Assembly: GCF_027744825.2 (NCBI RefSeq)
Contig: NC_071336.1
Location: 23,520,501 to 23,584,500, forward strand
Direction of reading: 5' to 3'
Length of the DNA: 64,000 nt
DNA from: Synchiropus splendidus
Lineage: Eukaryota > Chordata > Actinopteri > Syngnathiformes > Callionymidae
The notes under the pieces were generated by a model, which was given only the letters and a program-made list of their open reading frames with translations, made no database searches and was not told the DNA's origin. The stretch's first letter is position 1; every line of letters begins with the position of its first letter. Made by a program: the position numbers and the translations under genes. Shown piece after piece: positions 29,501 through 41,410 of the stretch.

Positions 29501-31209
29501 AATGTTTGGATGGATGGTGTCAAGAAAATGCACTCTTGGCTTGGTGGATGCAAAGAGCGCACCAAGTTGAAATTGAGTAGAGACACAAGGTGCAGTGTAA
29601 TTATGCTGATTATTATGCTCCCATGTATTTACCACATCATCCATGCAGTTTTTCTTCATCGTCTCACCGACACCAGTGCTTTTAGGGGCCTCTTGTACAA
29701 TTCTTTATTTCAGTCATCAAACATTAGATAAAGTGGAGTAGTTTCACATTAAAAGTAAGACTTGAAATGCTAGTATTAAGGCATATCTCATTAAAGTTTA
29801 CAAAAAACACACTTCATCTTTCAGGAAAACAGTCATCCACTGTTAAAAAGTTACTACAGGAAGGTTGTCAGTGATGTTTTTTATTCAGCGCAGTGCGTCA
29901 TGAATTTCATGATGAGCAGTTCATGAACTGTAAAAACTCCAAATCTTACCAAGTTTGTTAAGCCTTATTTTCAGTCCAAATGTCCTACATTCAGTTCTAT
30001 GTGACTCAGAGGGACGGAGGGACTTCTTTTAAGACAAGACAATCTAAAAAATGTCGTTGTTTTTTTGACTCTATTGACAGATTTTGAAGTTATTTCACGG
30101 TACTTTTACTGTCATAATTTATCTTAAATCAAATGGGATGAGATATTTGCACTGAAAATAAGGCTTGACAAAGATTTTCACTGCTTACATCGAGTGATTG
30201 AGTAGTGTAGTGGCCAGAACATCTCGTCTTCTTTCCTCCGGAGATGGAGTCTTTTTTTTTTTTTCTTCTAAGATTTTCATGAAATGACTGTCGGTACGAT
30301 GCTGAGAGTTGGTCATTACTCAGCCTTTTCACACCAACACTTGTCTGATATTGTGACTTGTGCCATTCTGGACTCTCAGTACCTTGGTGCTTTCTATGGA
30401 ACCAGCCCAAAGTGGGAGGGCACTAAAAAGTGTTCTTCTGGATGGGAGTAAATTGCACATAGGAAAAAGTCATTTTAATATTTTGAAAATTCTTGCTGCT
30501 TTCCTGGAGTTCCTCGTTTTAGTCCAACAATCAAGCATGCAACAACTTTTGATAATGTGGAGACGTAGAAGACAATTTCATTGGACGCATCTGGTTTGTA
30601 ACAAGTCTGTGTTTTTAGGTGATATATTTTGCAGATGCAACTGAGTTCATGGTGCTGCCTCTTGCTTTTGTTTGATATCGCACCAAAATCAGAATGGACT
30701 CCTTAGTTGACAGTGGCATTAAAAAACAATATACCCTTATATGTCAACCAATCATGACGCATTCCACAGGCCACGGCGAAGAACAGACATATACTTCAGA
30801 ATTTCCTCTGGCTCATTTAAACATTTGAAAAAAAAAACTAGCTGCCACATACGGCGGCAGGTAAGCGCACAGATTTGGTACCTACACGGGCACAGAGCCA
30901 TTAAGGTGCTCAGTCTGACCAGAACTCTCTAGTGCCTGGTGTCTCAGTCGAATTTTCTTTTTCCACCGCAGAAAGGTGAATCATTAATGTGCTGGGAGAG
31001 TTTTTTTTTTCTTTTTTTTTGTGGAGTCCTTGAAGCAGCGTGACCTTGACAGACTTTTAATTTGTCTCTGCAGAGCAGCGAAGCCTGCGGGAGGGAGGAC
31101 GGACATTAAACAGACTAACTCAGGCACCACCACTCAGGTCTGCACGGATTCAAAGGCTGTCGTCAAGGAGCTGACAACCCGGACCCCTCTTCAGCACACA
31201 CATACCTGA
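5563..31209 (+). CDS. stau2: Staufen double-stranded RNA-binding protein 2, C-terminal part
   Basis: Three coding exons give the last 120 residues: 5563-5676 (38 codons, phase 0 at both ends), 26606-26671 (22 codons, phase 0), and a last exon ending with TGA at 31207-31209. The first two join in frame as ...GSTLQASHDQ/AALSALKQLSEQGLDPVDG..., the second half of a dsRNA-binding fold: a beta hairpin with FVTYLTLSPVQMTFHG, then the alpha-2 helix AALSALKQL. This matches the C-terminal dsRBD of Staufen. The SEQGLDPVDG tail followed by a short basic end is the STAU2 pattern, not STAU1. Staufen 2 binds structured RNA and works in mRNA transport and decay in neurons and oocytes. The last exon most simply starts at 31027, in phase after a T-rich tract; a better-looking acceptor at 31073 would need an unseen micro-exon. 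Both share the downstream frame. Upstream exons lie left of the window. The gene converges on rdh10, as in human. Confidence 0.85.
22556..22870 (-). pseudogene. Coding-like block with one in-frame stop, family unknown
   Basis: On the - strand one frame runs 105 codons from ATG (22870-22868) to TGA (22558-22556), broken once by TAG at codon 56 (22705-22703). The translation looks protein-like on both sides of the stop: before it an aromatic and basic part containing ALNGFTNRGFASINAMARQR, after it a helical part containing TAQAAGLLSSGEDILVGIGA. I do not recognise the family. No upstream or downstream exon with fitting splice sites was found. It could be a decayed processed copy, a fragment of a mobile element, or an exon of an unknown gene with a sequencing error. 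Chance is also possible, since 315 nt with one stop is not rare. Confidence 0.3.
23436..23461. repeat. (CA)13 microsatellite
   Basis: An uninterrupted run of 13 CA units inside the large stau2 intron, typical of fish genomes and probably length-polymorphic. Confidence 0.95.
26672..31026 (+). other. Last stau2 intron
   Basis: The intron runs from a GTATGA donor to either the acceptor at 31026 or the stronger-looking one at 31073. It is AT-rich, with a twin homeodomain-type palindrome (28886-28930) and a degenerate tRNA-like stretch near 30189-30255. If a micro-exon is needed to reach the 31073 acceptor in frame it should be here, but I could not find it. Confidence 0.65.
28886..28930. promoter_or_regulatory. 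Twin TGTAATTACA palindromes, candidate homeodomain enhancer
   Basis: Two identical 10-bp palindromes, TGTAATTACA, stand at 28886-28895 and 28921-28930. Between them is an imperfect dyad, CACCATTAGTGGTG (28897-28910). TAATTA is the core of paired-type and other homeodomain dimer sites. The symmetry and surroundings look like a conserved non-coding enhancer. Activity and target gene (stau2 or the neighbouring developmental gene rdh10) are inferred only. Confidence 0.35.
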
Positions 31210-33132
31210 CAAACCTCTTCACCCCTGATCCTCCTCCTAACCTACCACCCACAGTGTCCCCCCTCCTCCTCCTCCTCTTCCCTCCCCTGCCTGCCTTCAC
31301 GATTGCCACTGTATCCTGCAAAACCTGTCAACATGCAATAGGGTGGATGTGCACGAGAAATGGCCGACTTTAAAAAACAAAAAAACAAAAAAAAAAAGAA
31401 GCATTTCCTGAGTCTATGTGAAGACAACACTATCTCAACACGTTCAGTCATGATTTCTATATTTGAGTGATGAAATACCACACGATGCATGGGTCTCCAG
31501 GGGAATCCAAAGTGACGCGCTGCTCGGCTCATTTCCCTGGTAAATTTAAAAAAGGCCATGTCACTGGAATGAACGAAGGGGACGTGCGTGCAGTAGCTTA
31601 CTTTGTGGGCGGGGAGTTGACTATGTTTCTGTTTCTTTTCTTTATTCCGTTATTTTATCAATCTAACCATGCTTGAGTACTGTATTTAAAATTAACCAAC
31701 GCCAGTGCTGTGAAAGTTGTAGTTGTTGTCTTCATATATAGTCACCAGCTTACCTTGTATGCTGACATTTTAAAAAAAGGCTCATCTATCTCTATGGATG
31801 TGTACTACTCGCATCTTATTCCAGGTTACACCTGGATAAAAAAAAGGGGAAAACTGATGTTAGCAGTAATCAGTAGAGCGTTGACTTCCTGAACAATCTA
31901 ACTGTCCCTTTTTAATATATCACACAACCACGTGGCGTCGCTGGAGTGACAGAGGTCTCCAGCGATCCCATGTCAGTGGGTCGTTCTCTCTCTCTCCTGC
32001 CACAGTTTTGTCGATCACATCTACACCCATTGTGAGTGTTGTACTGACCCACCCAGGCATCAACTGGGTGCTTTTAATGCTTGAAAGCGCAACCTGGGAG
32101 TGGACGACGGCTGCGTCCCATCATGCAGAGACCCCCTCTCTCCCTTCTTTGACTCACTCGGTCACCGACGCTGAGGATGTTTTTTGTCTTCGCAGTGAGC
32201 GCTTTGTGTATTAATGTAAGCCGTTTGTGTGACTGACACGCAGTAAAAACACCTCAGTTCATGTGGGAAACAAACTCTGTCTCTTGGTTTTTCTTCTCTA
32301 CCGGCGTCCTGTCTGTGTCCTGCCAACATCTGAGCTGAACGTGACACGATCTTTAGCTGGTTTTGGAAGCAATGACGAGACTCAGGTCGGCGATGTTATT
32401 GAGTGAATGTTTCAGAAGAAACAGATCCTGGAGCCCAAAACTTAGATTGAATGAACTGTGAGGCTGTGAATCCAGTTATCGCTGTTCCAGGGTTATGCAT
32501 TGAGAAAGGGTTGCTGGAGTGTTGAGGGACCTGCTGAGTGATCATGCACAGTCACTCTTTCTTTTTTCATATCTGAGCCTCTCCGACACTCAGCCCTCAA
32601 CTAATTCATTGAGCTGCCAATCCCTGGGTTCGACACCCTGCCTTGTGTTGTGTTTTTCTGTGAAACTTTAGGTTTTCTCCTACATAACAAGTCCATCTCT
32701 GACTCTTCTGGACCAAGCCAAATCGAGAGCAGCCTCAAATGAAATGCTCACAAGCACCACTATCGATTTCTGGTAGATAGAGATTCAGGGCGTGCTAAAA
32801 TGTGTGTAATAATAATTACATTGTAATAATAATAATACTGTGGCATGCGCCACTGTTAAAGTTGTTTCTGATATTATGAGAATTTTAATATTGATAGTGT
32901 TGTCTCCCCCTAAGTCATTGTGTGCACATCTTGGTCTCAGCCAAGACCACAGAGTCCGGGAGCTTTTCTTTTTTTTTTTTTGGTCCCTAGTGGGTTGAAA
33001 CAATGCCCAATAATGTTGTTGGTTTTTCAAGAGCTGCCACCTGAATGGTACCTTGGTGCCAATTTATGAACGTAGTTGACCTGTTCACAGTTGAAGGGCA
33101 CTTTGAACGTATCGATCTAACATTACCTTAAT

Positions 33133-33138
33133 AATAAA
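33133..33138 (+). terminator. Possible distal stau2 poly(A) signal
   Basis: AATAAA stands 1.9 kb after the stau2 stop codon and is followed by T-rich and GT-containing sequence. It is the first canonical AATAAA I noticed downstream. A nearer variant signal may be the one used. Confidence 0.3.
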
Positions 33139-33211
33139 TATTCACATCTTCTATGTACAGGACTCCTTTTTTAAAATTCTGCTGATTGTGGAAGCAGGTT
33201 TGAAGATGGAA

Positions 33212-33215
<4 letters not shown>

Positions 33216-33254
<39 letters not shown>
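33216..33254. repeat. (TC)n microsatellite
   Basis: About 39 bp of alternating T and C with no interruption, in the stau2-rdh10 interval. Confidence 0.95.
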
Positions 33255-33258
<4 letters not shown>

Positions 33259-34455
33259 ACCTTCTCACCTTCTCTCTGCCGTGCTCGTCCTCCACCTCTG
33301 CTGATTTGGAGCAGCAGTCGCTCCCATTAGCAGGATGAATTAGACGCTCTATTTCAGCGGTGACTGATGGAGCCAGCAGTCGGCTACAATCAGGCGCTGC
33401 TCACACTCGCGTGAGCAGCTGATCTATTTCCTAAAATCTTGTTAGTCTGGTGGTGTGGCGACTCCAGATGAAGTGTTCTCCTGTGGGCCTTGCCACCAAA
33501 AATAGAACAGAAATCAATGAGAAATGGTCGAGAAAGAAAGAAAGAGAAAGAGCGAGCCATTGATTTTATCTGCCATCGACCTGATTGACCTGACTTCAGC
33601 ATGTGAGAGAGATGGATGTCAACATCGTAAAACTTCAGCCTTTACTGTCTGCGTTAGTTTTAGGAAGACCATCGGAGTGAAAACAACACTGGATGTGTTC
33701 CGACGACAGGATTCAGATGGCATCTGTCTGTGTAGTACTTTGTGATACCCAAGGACTGTTGAGGACCCTTCATGATGTATGACTTTCTGCTGCCGACTAA
33801 AAGAAAGTCTCCTCTCACAGCTGAGCTCACATTCCTGCTGGAGCATCAATATTCCCCATTACCAGTGTTAAGCAAGTAACTTTGTAAAGCAAAGTAAGTG
33901 TAGTAGTGCATTAGTGTAATCCGCTGAAATTTGAAAAAGGGATATTTTATGTTTTATTACAATTTTGCTCAGGCAGACTGTACTTTTGCTGAACATTTTT
34001 CAGTTCAGTCAAATGTGCACTGTGCTGCATTGAGAGCAAACAAAACACCAAAACCTTATTTTCATTTTGGTGGAGCTAAGGCAAAGATGATGACATATTA
34101 AGATTTGAGATGTGTGGACCTCTGGACTGAGGCTGCTGTCATGGAGGGATGAATGGAATCTTGTCACCTGGCTGCGCCCAATTTAATCCAATCCATTCCT
34201 CCATCGTCCTTGACCATCGACAAGCTTCCATCACAACCACAAGTCAGACATTTTTTTCTGAAATTATTTTTAGAAATACCTGTATATTTTTATTATATTT
34301 CTAAATGTAGAAATATATTTTTAGAAATAAACAGATGCATTGAAATTAAGCATATAAAAACACTTTGACTCAGCCAAAAGAAAACCTATCGCACCGTCAC
34401 GTTCAGGGACTGGTTTCTTGCGTAAGATTCTTATGTATCTACAAAGGCCTTATGA

Positions 34456-34955
34456 CAGACCTGGGCAAAGTGCGGCCTGGGAGCCATATGCGGCCCAATG
34501 CCAGTATTTTCGTGGACATTTTTATGTCAGACTAAAACTGATATGTTGGAATTTTTCTGCCTTTTGTTTTGCTCTTTCGCTTTTAGTCATCACCACCACT
34601 AGCATGTTCTCGTTTTCATGTTCCTCAAAATACATTGATGGCATATTTAAAATATATTTTGAATTATTTTTTTTAATTTTGAATGTCTGGTCCATAGTTA
34701 TGTTGATTTATATTCAAATTAAATGCATATAAAATGAAATATTTCAATAGGTCTCAAGACATAGATACACTTCTTAATATCCTTACTTACATTTAATCTT
34801 TTTCCGCTTATTTTGTCCATATTACGTAAGTGTATATTTTGGATATTTTCCCGTCATGTGTTTTTAGTCATCGCTGTCTTTCTTTTGATGATGGCCCCTC
34901 ACAACCGTTACAGTTTCTAATGTGGCCCTTTAGGAAATGTAATTGCCCACCTCTG
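34456..34955. mobile_element. Non-autonomous hAT-like DNA transposon, about 500 bp
   Basis: The left end reads CAGACCTGGGCAAAG. The right end, on the other strand, reads CAGAGGTGGGCAATTAC. The two form a terminal inverted repeat of the CAG(A/G)GGTGGGCAA type known from Charlie/MER-like hAT elements. Next to the ends are the GCGGCC-rich and GTGGCCC-rich blocks usual in this group. The flanking 8-mers, CCTTATGA on the left and CCTCACAA on the right, agree at 5 of 8 positions and differ only by transitions, as an aged 8-bp target duplication would. It carries no transposase frame. Confidence 0.7.
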
Positions 34956-36185
34956 CCTCACAACATGGTCATCGTAAAGATCGGATACACGGTAAGTCGA
35001 GTTGTTCGTCCAACTGGAAGATTGATCAGCTGCACGAAAACATCCCTCGTCCGTCATATTGTTCTCTATCATCCCAATGTGCGACAGAAAGTTGATCATC
35101 TTCAACTAAAATAGCACAGTTCTTCTGTTCTGACTTCTGACTCCACTTCAGGCAAAAGTCAAAGGTCACCGGCGAGACACTGTAATTGTGACGGAGATGT
35201 GTGACGGCCTTTAGATAGAGACGTGTGATAGTCAACCAGCTTGTTATTAGACAGTGCCGATTATTACATGATCGTATGTACTTGTACTCTGAATATCACA
35301 TGACTCAAGATGTGGTGTGAAAAACCATGGATGGCCATGAACAGATGACACCAGTCACAGTACAAAAAGAAGCAGCATTGAAGAATATATAGTATATATA
35401 TACAGTGTATATGGACAAGCAAATCACTGCTGAACATTCAGAAGGAATTAATCCATGACCAGCACATTCCACGGTTTGTCTCTCTCTCCATTGTCATGTC
35501 AGTGGAGCATGTGATTCTAAAGCCTGCAGCGGCAGACGGACTCTGCAGCTTTACAGCATAAAACGCACATGTGGTTATGTAAGATTCTTTACGTTCAGGT
35601 TTCCTCCAGGTCGGCTGGTGACATCATCATGGTTCACATACTCTCATGTCACCTTTTACTGTGTCCCCAAGTGTAACATAACACTTTTAATACTTTCATA
35701 CTGTCAGCTGTGAAAAGAGAAAAGGAGCCCTGATGTTGACCTTCTGATACGGCTGTCAGTCTTCTCAGTTGTGCAAAGAGTTTTTCGCATTTTTCATGGC
35801 ACCTTCAGTGCACCGACACTTTCCCTTGGCTGAAAAGTTGGCTAAAAACTGAATGCACGACCAAATAAATGCGCTGCAAAATGTGAAGAGGGAATGAATC
35901 GTTGTTATGAAGCTGAGGCTCAGAACACTAAAGTTTTCCGTGGCTATTCCCCCAAACTAGAATAAAATGCAGAAGAGATTGCGATGAACTCGTGACAGTT
36001 ATTTATCATAAATAAATTGCGATATATGTTGCCCACCCCATAATGGAGACATTTTTAAACAAATACATTTTCAGCAAATCTGTTTCTGCAAATAGCGTCA
36101 GTAGCTACATTTTTTTCACAAATTCAAAGGGATTTTCTACAGTAAGCACAGCTGCACTTTGGCCGAGGCATGTGGTTGAACAAAG

Positions 36186-36219
36186 TGTGCCGTGGCTTAA
36201 AAAAGGTTGAAAAACACGA
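36186..36219. repeat. Fragment resembling a hAT repeat end
   Basis: The stretch contains GTGCCGTGGCTTAAAAAAGG followed by TTGAAAAACAC. This resembles the common vertebrate hAT ending with GTGCCGTGGC, then AGGTTGGGAACCACTG. The opposite end was not found, so the family and boundaries are uncertain. Confidence 0.3.
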
Positions 36220-37065
36220 GTCTAGATTTCCTGACTTAAAATTACATTATCACGCCACTAACAAGACTCTTTCACTCTGAAATCCATCCATGAATTACAA
36301 GTGGAACTGAACACTGGTGCCCTGAACACCCTGAGGAACTGACTCTCAGTCCAGCACCAGGTCCGTTTCTAACTCACTGCCATTCATCATCATGGTGACA
36401 ATTTGACTCACTGTTTCATAGACTGTGGACGTTCATTTTGTTGTGCTGCTATTGTTATTGCGATTGGTGTTGTGTTTGGTCCTGAATGAAGGGAATAGTA
36501 TGGCTTAAGCCCAGATCAACTGCTGTGGCCACAATCCACTTCTTTTCTTGTAAAGTTGCAGCTGCAAAATTGTGGACTTTCTCACTGTTGATAGTCCATA
36601 GCTTTGGTTGAGCCCAGACATGACACTCATGAGCAAGACATCGAGCACCAGCCTTTTGTCCTTGGGTTCCTTGGTTTTTAGCTACATGGCTTGTTACATT
36701 TGCACTAACTTTTTTTAGGCATATTTTCTACTGGAGGTTCATGAGGACACCGTCTTCTGTAGTGTAGACAGCGTAAAATGAAACAAGAGCAAAACAAGGA
36801 AACCTGCTTCTCCTTGGATCTCGGACAACTGGACACCCCAGAGGTGCAATGAGGGCGGAACACAACTGGACCTGAAGCATATAAACAGCCTGACTCCTAT
36901 TTGGAAATATAACTTCATATATCAGAATTCTAAGCTCTTAAATCAAGTCCACAGCTCCAGACAGCTTGGTGCGGTGTCAGATGTGACAAGATGAAGTGAG
37001 TGAACACTCATGGCCAAAGCATGTTCATCATGAACACAAGACTCCCACGTAATAATCTAAATCAC

Positions 37066-37071
37066 TTTATT
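37066..37071 (-). terminator. rdh10: rdh10 poly(A) signal
   Basis: On the - strand AATAAA reads from 37071 to 37066, about 1.0 kb past the rdh10 stop codon. It is followed by AT-rich and then GT-containing sequence. This would give a 3' UTR of about 1.0 kb ending near 37045. Confidence 0.55.
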
Positions 37072-38086
37072 AATTTAAGTTAGGCAGAGACACTAAACAT
37101 TGGAACCATGTTCGCTCAGTGACAGAGCAGTGTTCAGAATATAACAAAAGAAAAAAAATAATGGAGATTTATTGTCAAAAATAAAGGTGTAAAAATTAAG
37201 AGGTAGAGAACTTCGGCTCATCGCTGTGACTGACGGAATGCGCCCGTTGGAATGTTACTGAAATAAAAGAAAGAAAAGGAGGGGATTTTCACAACAGTTA
37301 CATTGAAACACATTTCACTTTGACAAGACGACATCAGTGTCGGGACAGCGGCTCCAGGTCTGGGACGAATTCACCAAGTTGACAAACCGTTACAAGATAA
37401 AATGCCACAGAAGACAAATATTTAAATGGACCCTTCCTTTTACATTCTCCCTCTTCACGTCCTCGCAGGATAAACGCGCTCATGTGGTTTGAGGTCAGTC
37501 GTTTTTCTGACCCTCAACACGAGTCGACGGGCTGCTTGAGATACGGGACAGGCTGTACATTTTGGTGGCTGGAGGGGGGGGGGGGGGGGGGGGGCTAAAG
37601 TGTATACATTGAGCCTCTGCACTGGCAGTGTGGAGAACAATCATTACAATTACAGTGCATGTCTACAACAAAATACAAAAGAAGGTGAAAGTGTTTTACT
37701 GCCTGTACAGTAACATACTGTATATTTCCACGAGGACACTAGATAAGGCTGGTGACTACATTACGCAAGTTACTTACTGGATATCTCTTCGGTATGATTT
37801 AAAAACTAGTGACACAGTATATAGACGTCGGTATCGTTAAACAACAACAAAAGGACGACAAAAAAGTCAAAATAGATCCTTTGTGTAGTACACAGCTTTC
37901 TTTGTCCCAGAGGAACAATATGGTAAACCGTTTGCATTTGTTCAATGCAAGTGCACCAGTCTAGATTCAGTCCGTCCTTCCTTCTATCCATCTGTTCCGC
38001 CGTCCTTCCTCCCGCTTCAGCCTCAGTGGTTGATTCCTCATGCTTGCAGGTTTATGTGCCCTGGTTCCGGATTTGCACGGCGCCCC
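37072..38086 (-). other. rdh10: rdh10 3' untranslated region (inferred)
   Basis: This runs from the rdh10 stop codon to the inferred poly(A) signal with no splice sites or reading frame of interest. On the transcript strand it includes a 21-nt run of C (37594-37574), a possible binding tract for poly(C)-binding proteins. The 3' end is inferred from one AATAAA. Confidence 0.5.
37574..37594. repeat. Poly-G/poly-C tract of 21 nt
   Basis: Twenty-one consecutive G on the + strand, so a C tract in the rdh10 3' UTR. The G strand could form a quadruplex; a collapsed or mis-sized homopolymer in the assembly is also possible. Confidence 0.9.
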
Positions 38087-38093
38087 CTAGATT
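38079..38093 (-). promoter_or_regulatory. CTCF-like motif over the rdh10 stop codon
   Basis: Read on the - strand this is AATCTAGGGGGCGCC, a good match to the CTCF core (AG)GGGGCGC. It overlaps the rdh10 TAG stop (38089-38087). Occupancy is inferred from the motif alone. Confidence 0.4.
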
Positions 38094-41000
38094 CCATTCT
38101 TTGCCTCGTTGTTGTTCATGGCCTCCTTCCTCTGCGCTAGGAAGGGGTACATGCATTTGTCCGCGCCGAGGAACCGGTACATGCAGACGATGGCCTCAAA
38201 GGGAAGGATGCTGAGGGAAGAAGGCCAAACGTGTTAGAGGTGGCTCAACTCTTCGGTTCGGAAGATTCACACCAGCGCACCTTTTCATGAAATTGACCAT
38301 GTAGACGATGCGCGGTGTGCAGATCATGGGCTGGTCGGTGAGGATCGCCCTCATGGCCTGTGTGACGCAGAACTCTGGCTTCAGTGGAGGCAGGAATGGT
38401 TCGATCTCCTTCCTGGGCGCAGAAAGTCAAAGTTGAAAACATGATCATATGTGGTTCAGTTACAAGCATCTCTAGTTCCAGCATTAGTTCAAGTGACATC
38501 TCAGCCAAAGCAACCCATGATGCAGGGGAGCGATGGCCAAAGCTTCAACACTTCATCCACCCTGATGTTTAGACTTAGGTGGACAGAGTCACATCACCCT
38601 GCCACCTTAACTCAGTTCCTCTGAAATACTGAAATGCAATTGATCGAGATGAAATCGTTTTAAAGACTTCAAGTAATGATTCCATCTCCAGCCGTCGAAG
38701 GTGAGCACCCCACCGGCTTTCATCCATCGTAAAATTGATTTCAGGATTATGGTAATTACTTTTAAATCCCGTCTCATTCTGGCTGACAGATGCGTCGATA
38801 CATTGTCAATAACTTTGGAGCCAACTTGCATCCATCAGTCTGTCAGCATCTCGGGGCTAGCGGAGTTAACAGGCTGCTGCCATCCAGGCGCTTTGACTTC
38901 AGAACACTGGCTGAGTAGTTTTCACTCAGTTCTGACACACTACCATTTTTTTGGGTCACAAAACATTTGATTTTCCCTGAAAGCTCTTTGAAAGCTCTGA
39001 AAGCTCTCAGTTTGACCTGGTTGTAAAAATTGGGAGTAAAAAAAACAACACTCAGATTTCACATCCATGTGTCTATGAAATGAAATAAGGAGTAACCTCA
39101 TCACCGACCACGTACTGTGATGAACAAGGTTTCCTGAAAACTGAGTAAAATAGTCAAAAATTCCAGGAACAGTGTTTGTTTGCTTCAATAATTCTGACTA
39201 AATTATGGCCAAACATTTCACCTGAGTCGTATAAATTAAATAAAGCTGGAAAAGCTTATTCAGATTTTTACGCCAAGGGGTGCAATCCATCTTCATATGC
39301 AACAAGAATAACAGGTACACGGATAATACTTTAACATTAACACGTAACATTCCATTTGCAAAGTAATTTCCCCCCACACTCTCAGTGCCAGTGATGATCT
39401 AGTTTCCATACTTGTGACTGAGCTCAGACAGGTTCTTCAATATTTGTCATCATTAGAATCAAACTGGCTTGTAGGTGCAGCTTTGCAATACTGCTGGAGG
39501 AGATTTGCTCCTATAAAACATGTGCTCTAATATGTAAATTTGACATAAAGATCTGTAAAAAAAAACAAAACACTTGACATTTGGTGAGAGCAGTGACTGC
39601 TCGTGCTGGATTAAACAACAACTCCTCCGTCCACCTGGACAAACACGCCTCGTCCATTTATCGTGCGGCTACTCTGCCCCTCGATCAACTTTAGTAAGGC
39701 TCAGTTGTTTATTTTGTCTGGTGGAATCTGCAGCTGCTGCTGCTCAGAAAGGGAGGGAAGAGAACAAATAGTGCATCTCCATCTTTCTGAAAGGCAGCGT
39801 GGGGGGGTGACTTTATTGCTCACACACCTGGAGACGTCAGTCTCATTTTTCATTCTGCCGTTTTATGAAGTGTGTTTGATAAGAGAGCGATTTCAGCTTC
39901 AGAAATGTGTTGTCAACACACAATGATTAACTCCCTCCAAAGCTCCGGCACAATGACATTCCAGCGGTAGATTGCACAAACATCAGACAAAGTGAGGACT
40001 ATTTTCGAGGCAAGTTGGAGCCCGGGTGCACCTGTTGGTGAGACATCCGCTGGGAAAGCGGTGGTCTTTGTTCCAGCCGGCGCTGACTAATGGCACACAA
40101 GTAACTACAATGTCCCGGCAACAACGCCAACCCTCTTTGAAGATCAAATTGTGTTTGCGAGGCAATTTTATGTGGTGAAAATTACAGACGACTGTTACCA
40201 GGTGCAAAAGAGCCTTTATGAAAAAAAAAACACACACACAAACCTTATCCGGCAGCCTTTGAACATCCCCGTGTCCACCAGGTACGGACACACCAGAGTC
40301 ATGTTGATGCCGTCCTTCTCCGAGGCCTTCAGCTCGTGGCTCAGAGACTCGTGGAAGCCGATGGCACCGAACTTGCTGGCGCAGTAATCCTGTGAGAGAG
40401 AAGCAGAGCAGGTTCTCTGTAAAACTGTGCCCACCCAGACCACATCATCAGACCTGCCCCGCGGCCACGTTGCTCTCTCCTTGCTGTTAATGACACCACC
40501 ACCACCACCAAAAAAAACCCCTGAACAAAAGTCACCCACTCTTCTACGGTTTCATTAGAATTCTTTCTCGCTGCATCAGAATGGCGCTGTATTGATGTGG
40601 TCTACCGCCAAGCAAATCCTTCAAAACCAACACGGATGCACCTCAACAAGCAGTCGGCGGATAAAGAGTCTGTCCACGACAGACGACGGCTTCGGGTTGC
40701 TTCGTGGTCGCGTCACAAGCGTCTTCCACTCAGGGGGCCTCTTTGAAGTGGAACTGAATCATTGTGAATGAACGCTTGTACAACACGCACACAGCCGGAA
40801 AAACAAAGCAGAAAGGAGCGGAGCAGTGCGGAGCCCGAAGAGAGACACTGTTCGCAGTCAAAAGGGATGAATGAGAAATGGGTTCTGGAAAATATCACAA
40901 CAAAACTTTCTCAGGTCCCAAGCAATTGACTCCCTCTGTGTTAGCGGAGATAGATGGGCCCATAAATATTAGAATATGTGTTAAAATCACACAACAGCTC

Positions 41001-41347
41001 CAGGGTGGGGGGGAGGTAGGGGAGAGGCTATAGGAGGAGAATCCAAAAAAAAATCAAAGCGTGGAAATCTGCTGTGAGCTGAATGTGAGAGTGAACAAAG
41101 CCATGATGAAGATGTCTCTGTCCCTCGGGGAGCTGTCAGCTTATTCTGGCCCCGGGGCCTGAGCCCAGTAGGGCCCGCAACACCCCCACTGGTGCGAAGA
41201 GAAGCATCTATAAGAGACTCCCCGACGCTCATCTGTGTCCCTTCATTTACTGGGTGCAGAGAGGAACCAGTGGAAGGGGCCTAACCTCCCCTGGCTCAGT
41301 GTGCTAACTGGCAGAGTGAAGGACTGGTTTTGGATGGTGGGAATGCT

Positions 41348-41410
<63 letters not shown>

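Larger units (their letters stand above)
31210..37065. other. Convergent intergenic region between stau2 and rdh10
   Basis: This holds the stau2 3' UTR of unknown length and the space up to the rdh10 poly(A) site. No protein-coding exon is supported. It contains a (TC)n tract (33216-33254), a hAT-like element (34456-34955), an AATAAA at 33133-33138 that could be a distal stau2 poly(A) signal, and near 36186-36219 a stretch resembling the end of another hAT-type repeat. Confidence 0.7.

Noticed and set aside
29279..29659. 126-codon - strand open frame
   Set aside because: It lies antisense in the last stau2 intron, with no domain and no plausible start context.
32600..32660. GGTTCGACACC resembling a tRNA B box
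   Set aside because: No A box or foldable acceptor and anticodon stems are found at the right distance upstream, so it is not a tRNA gene.
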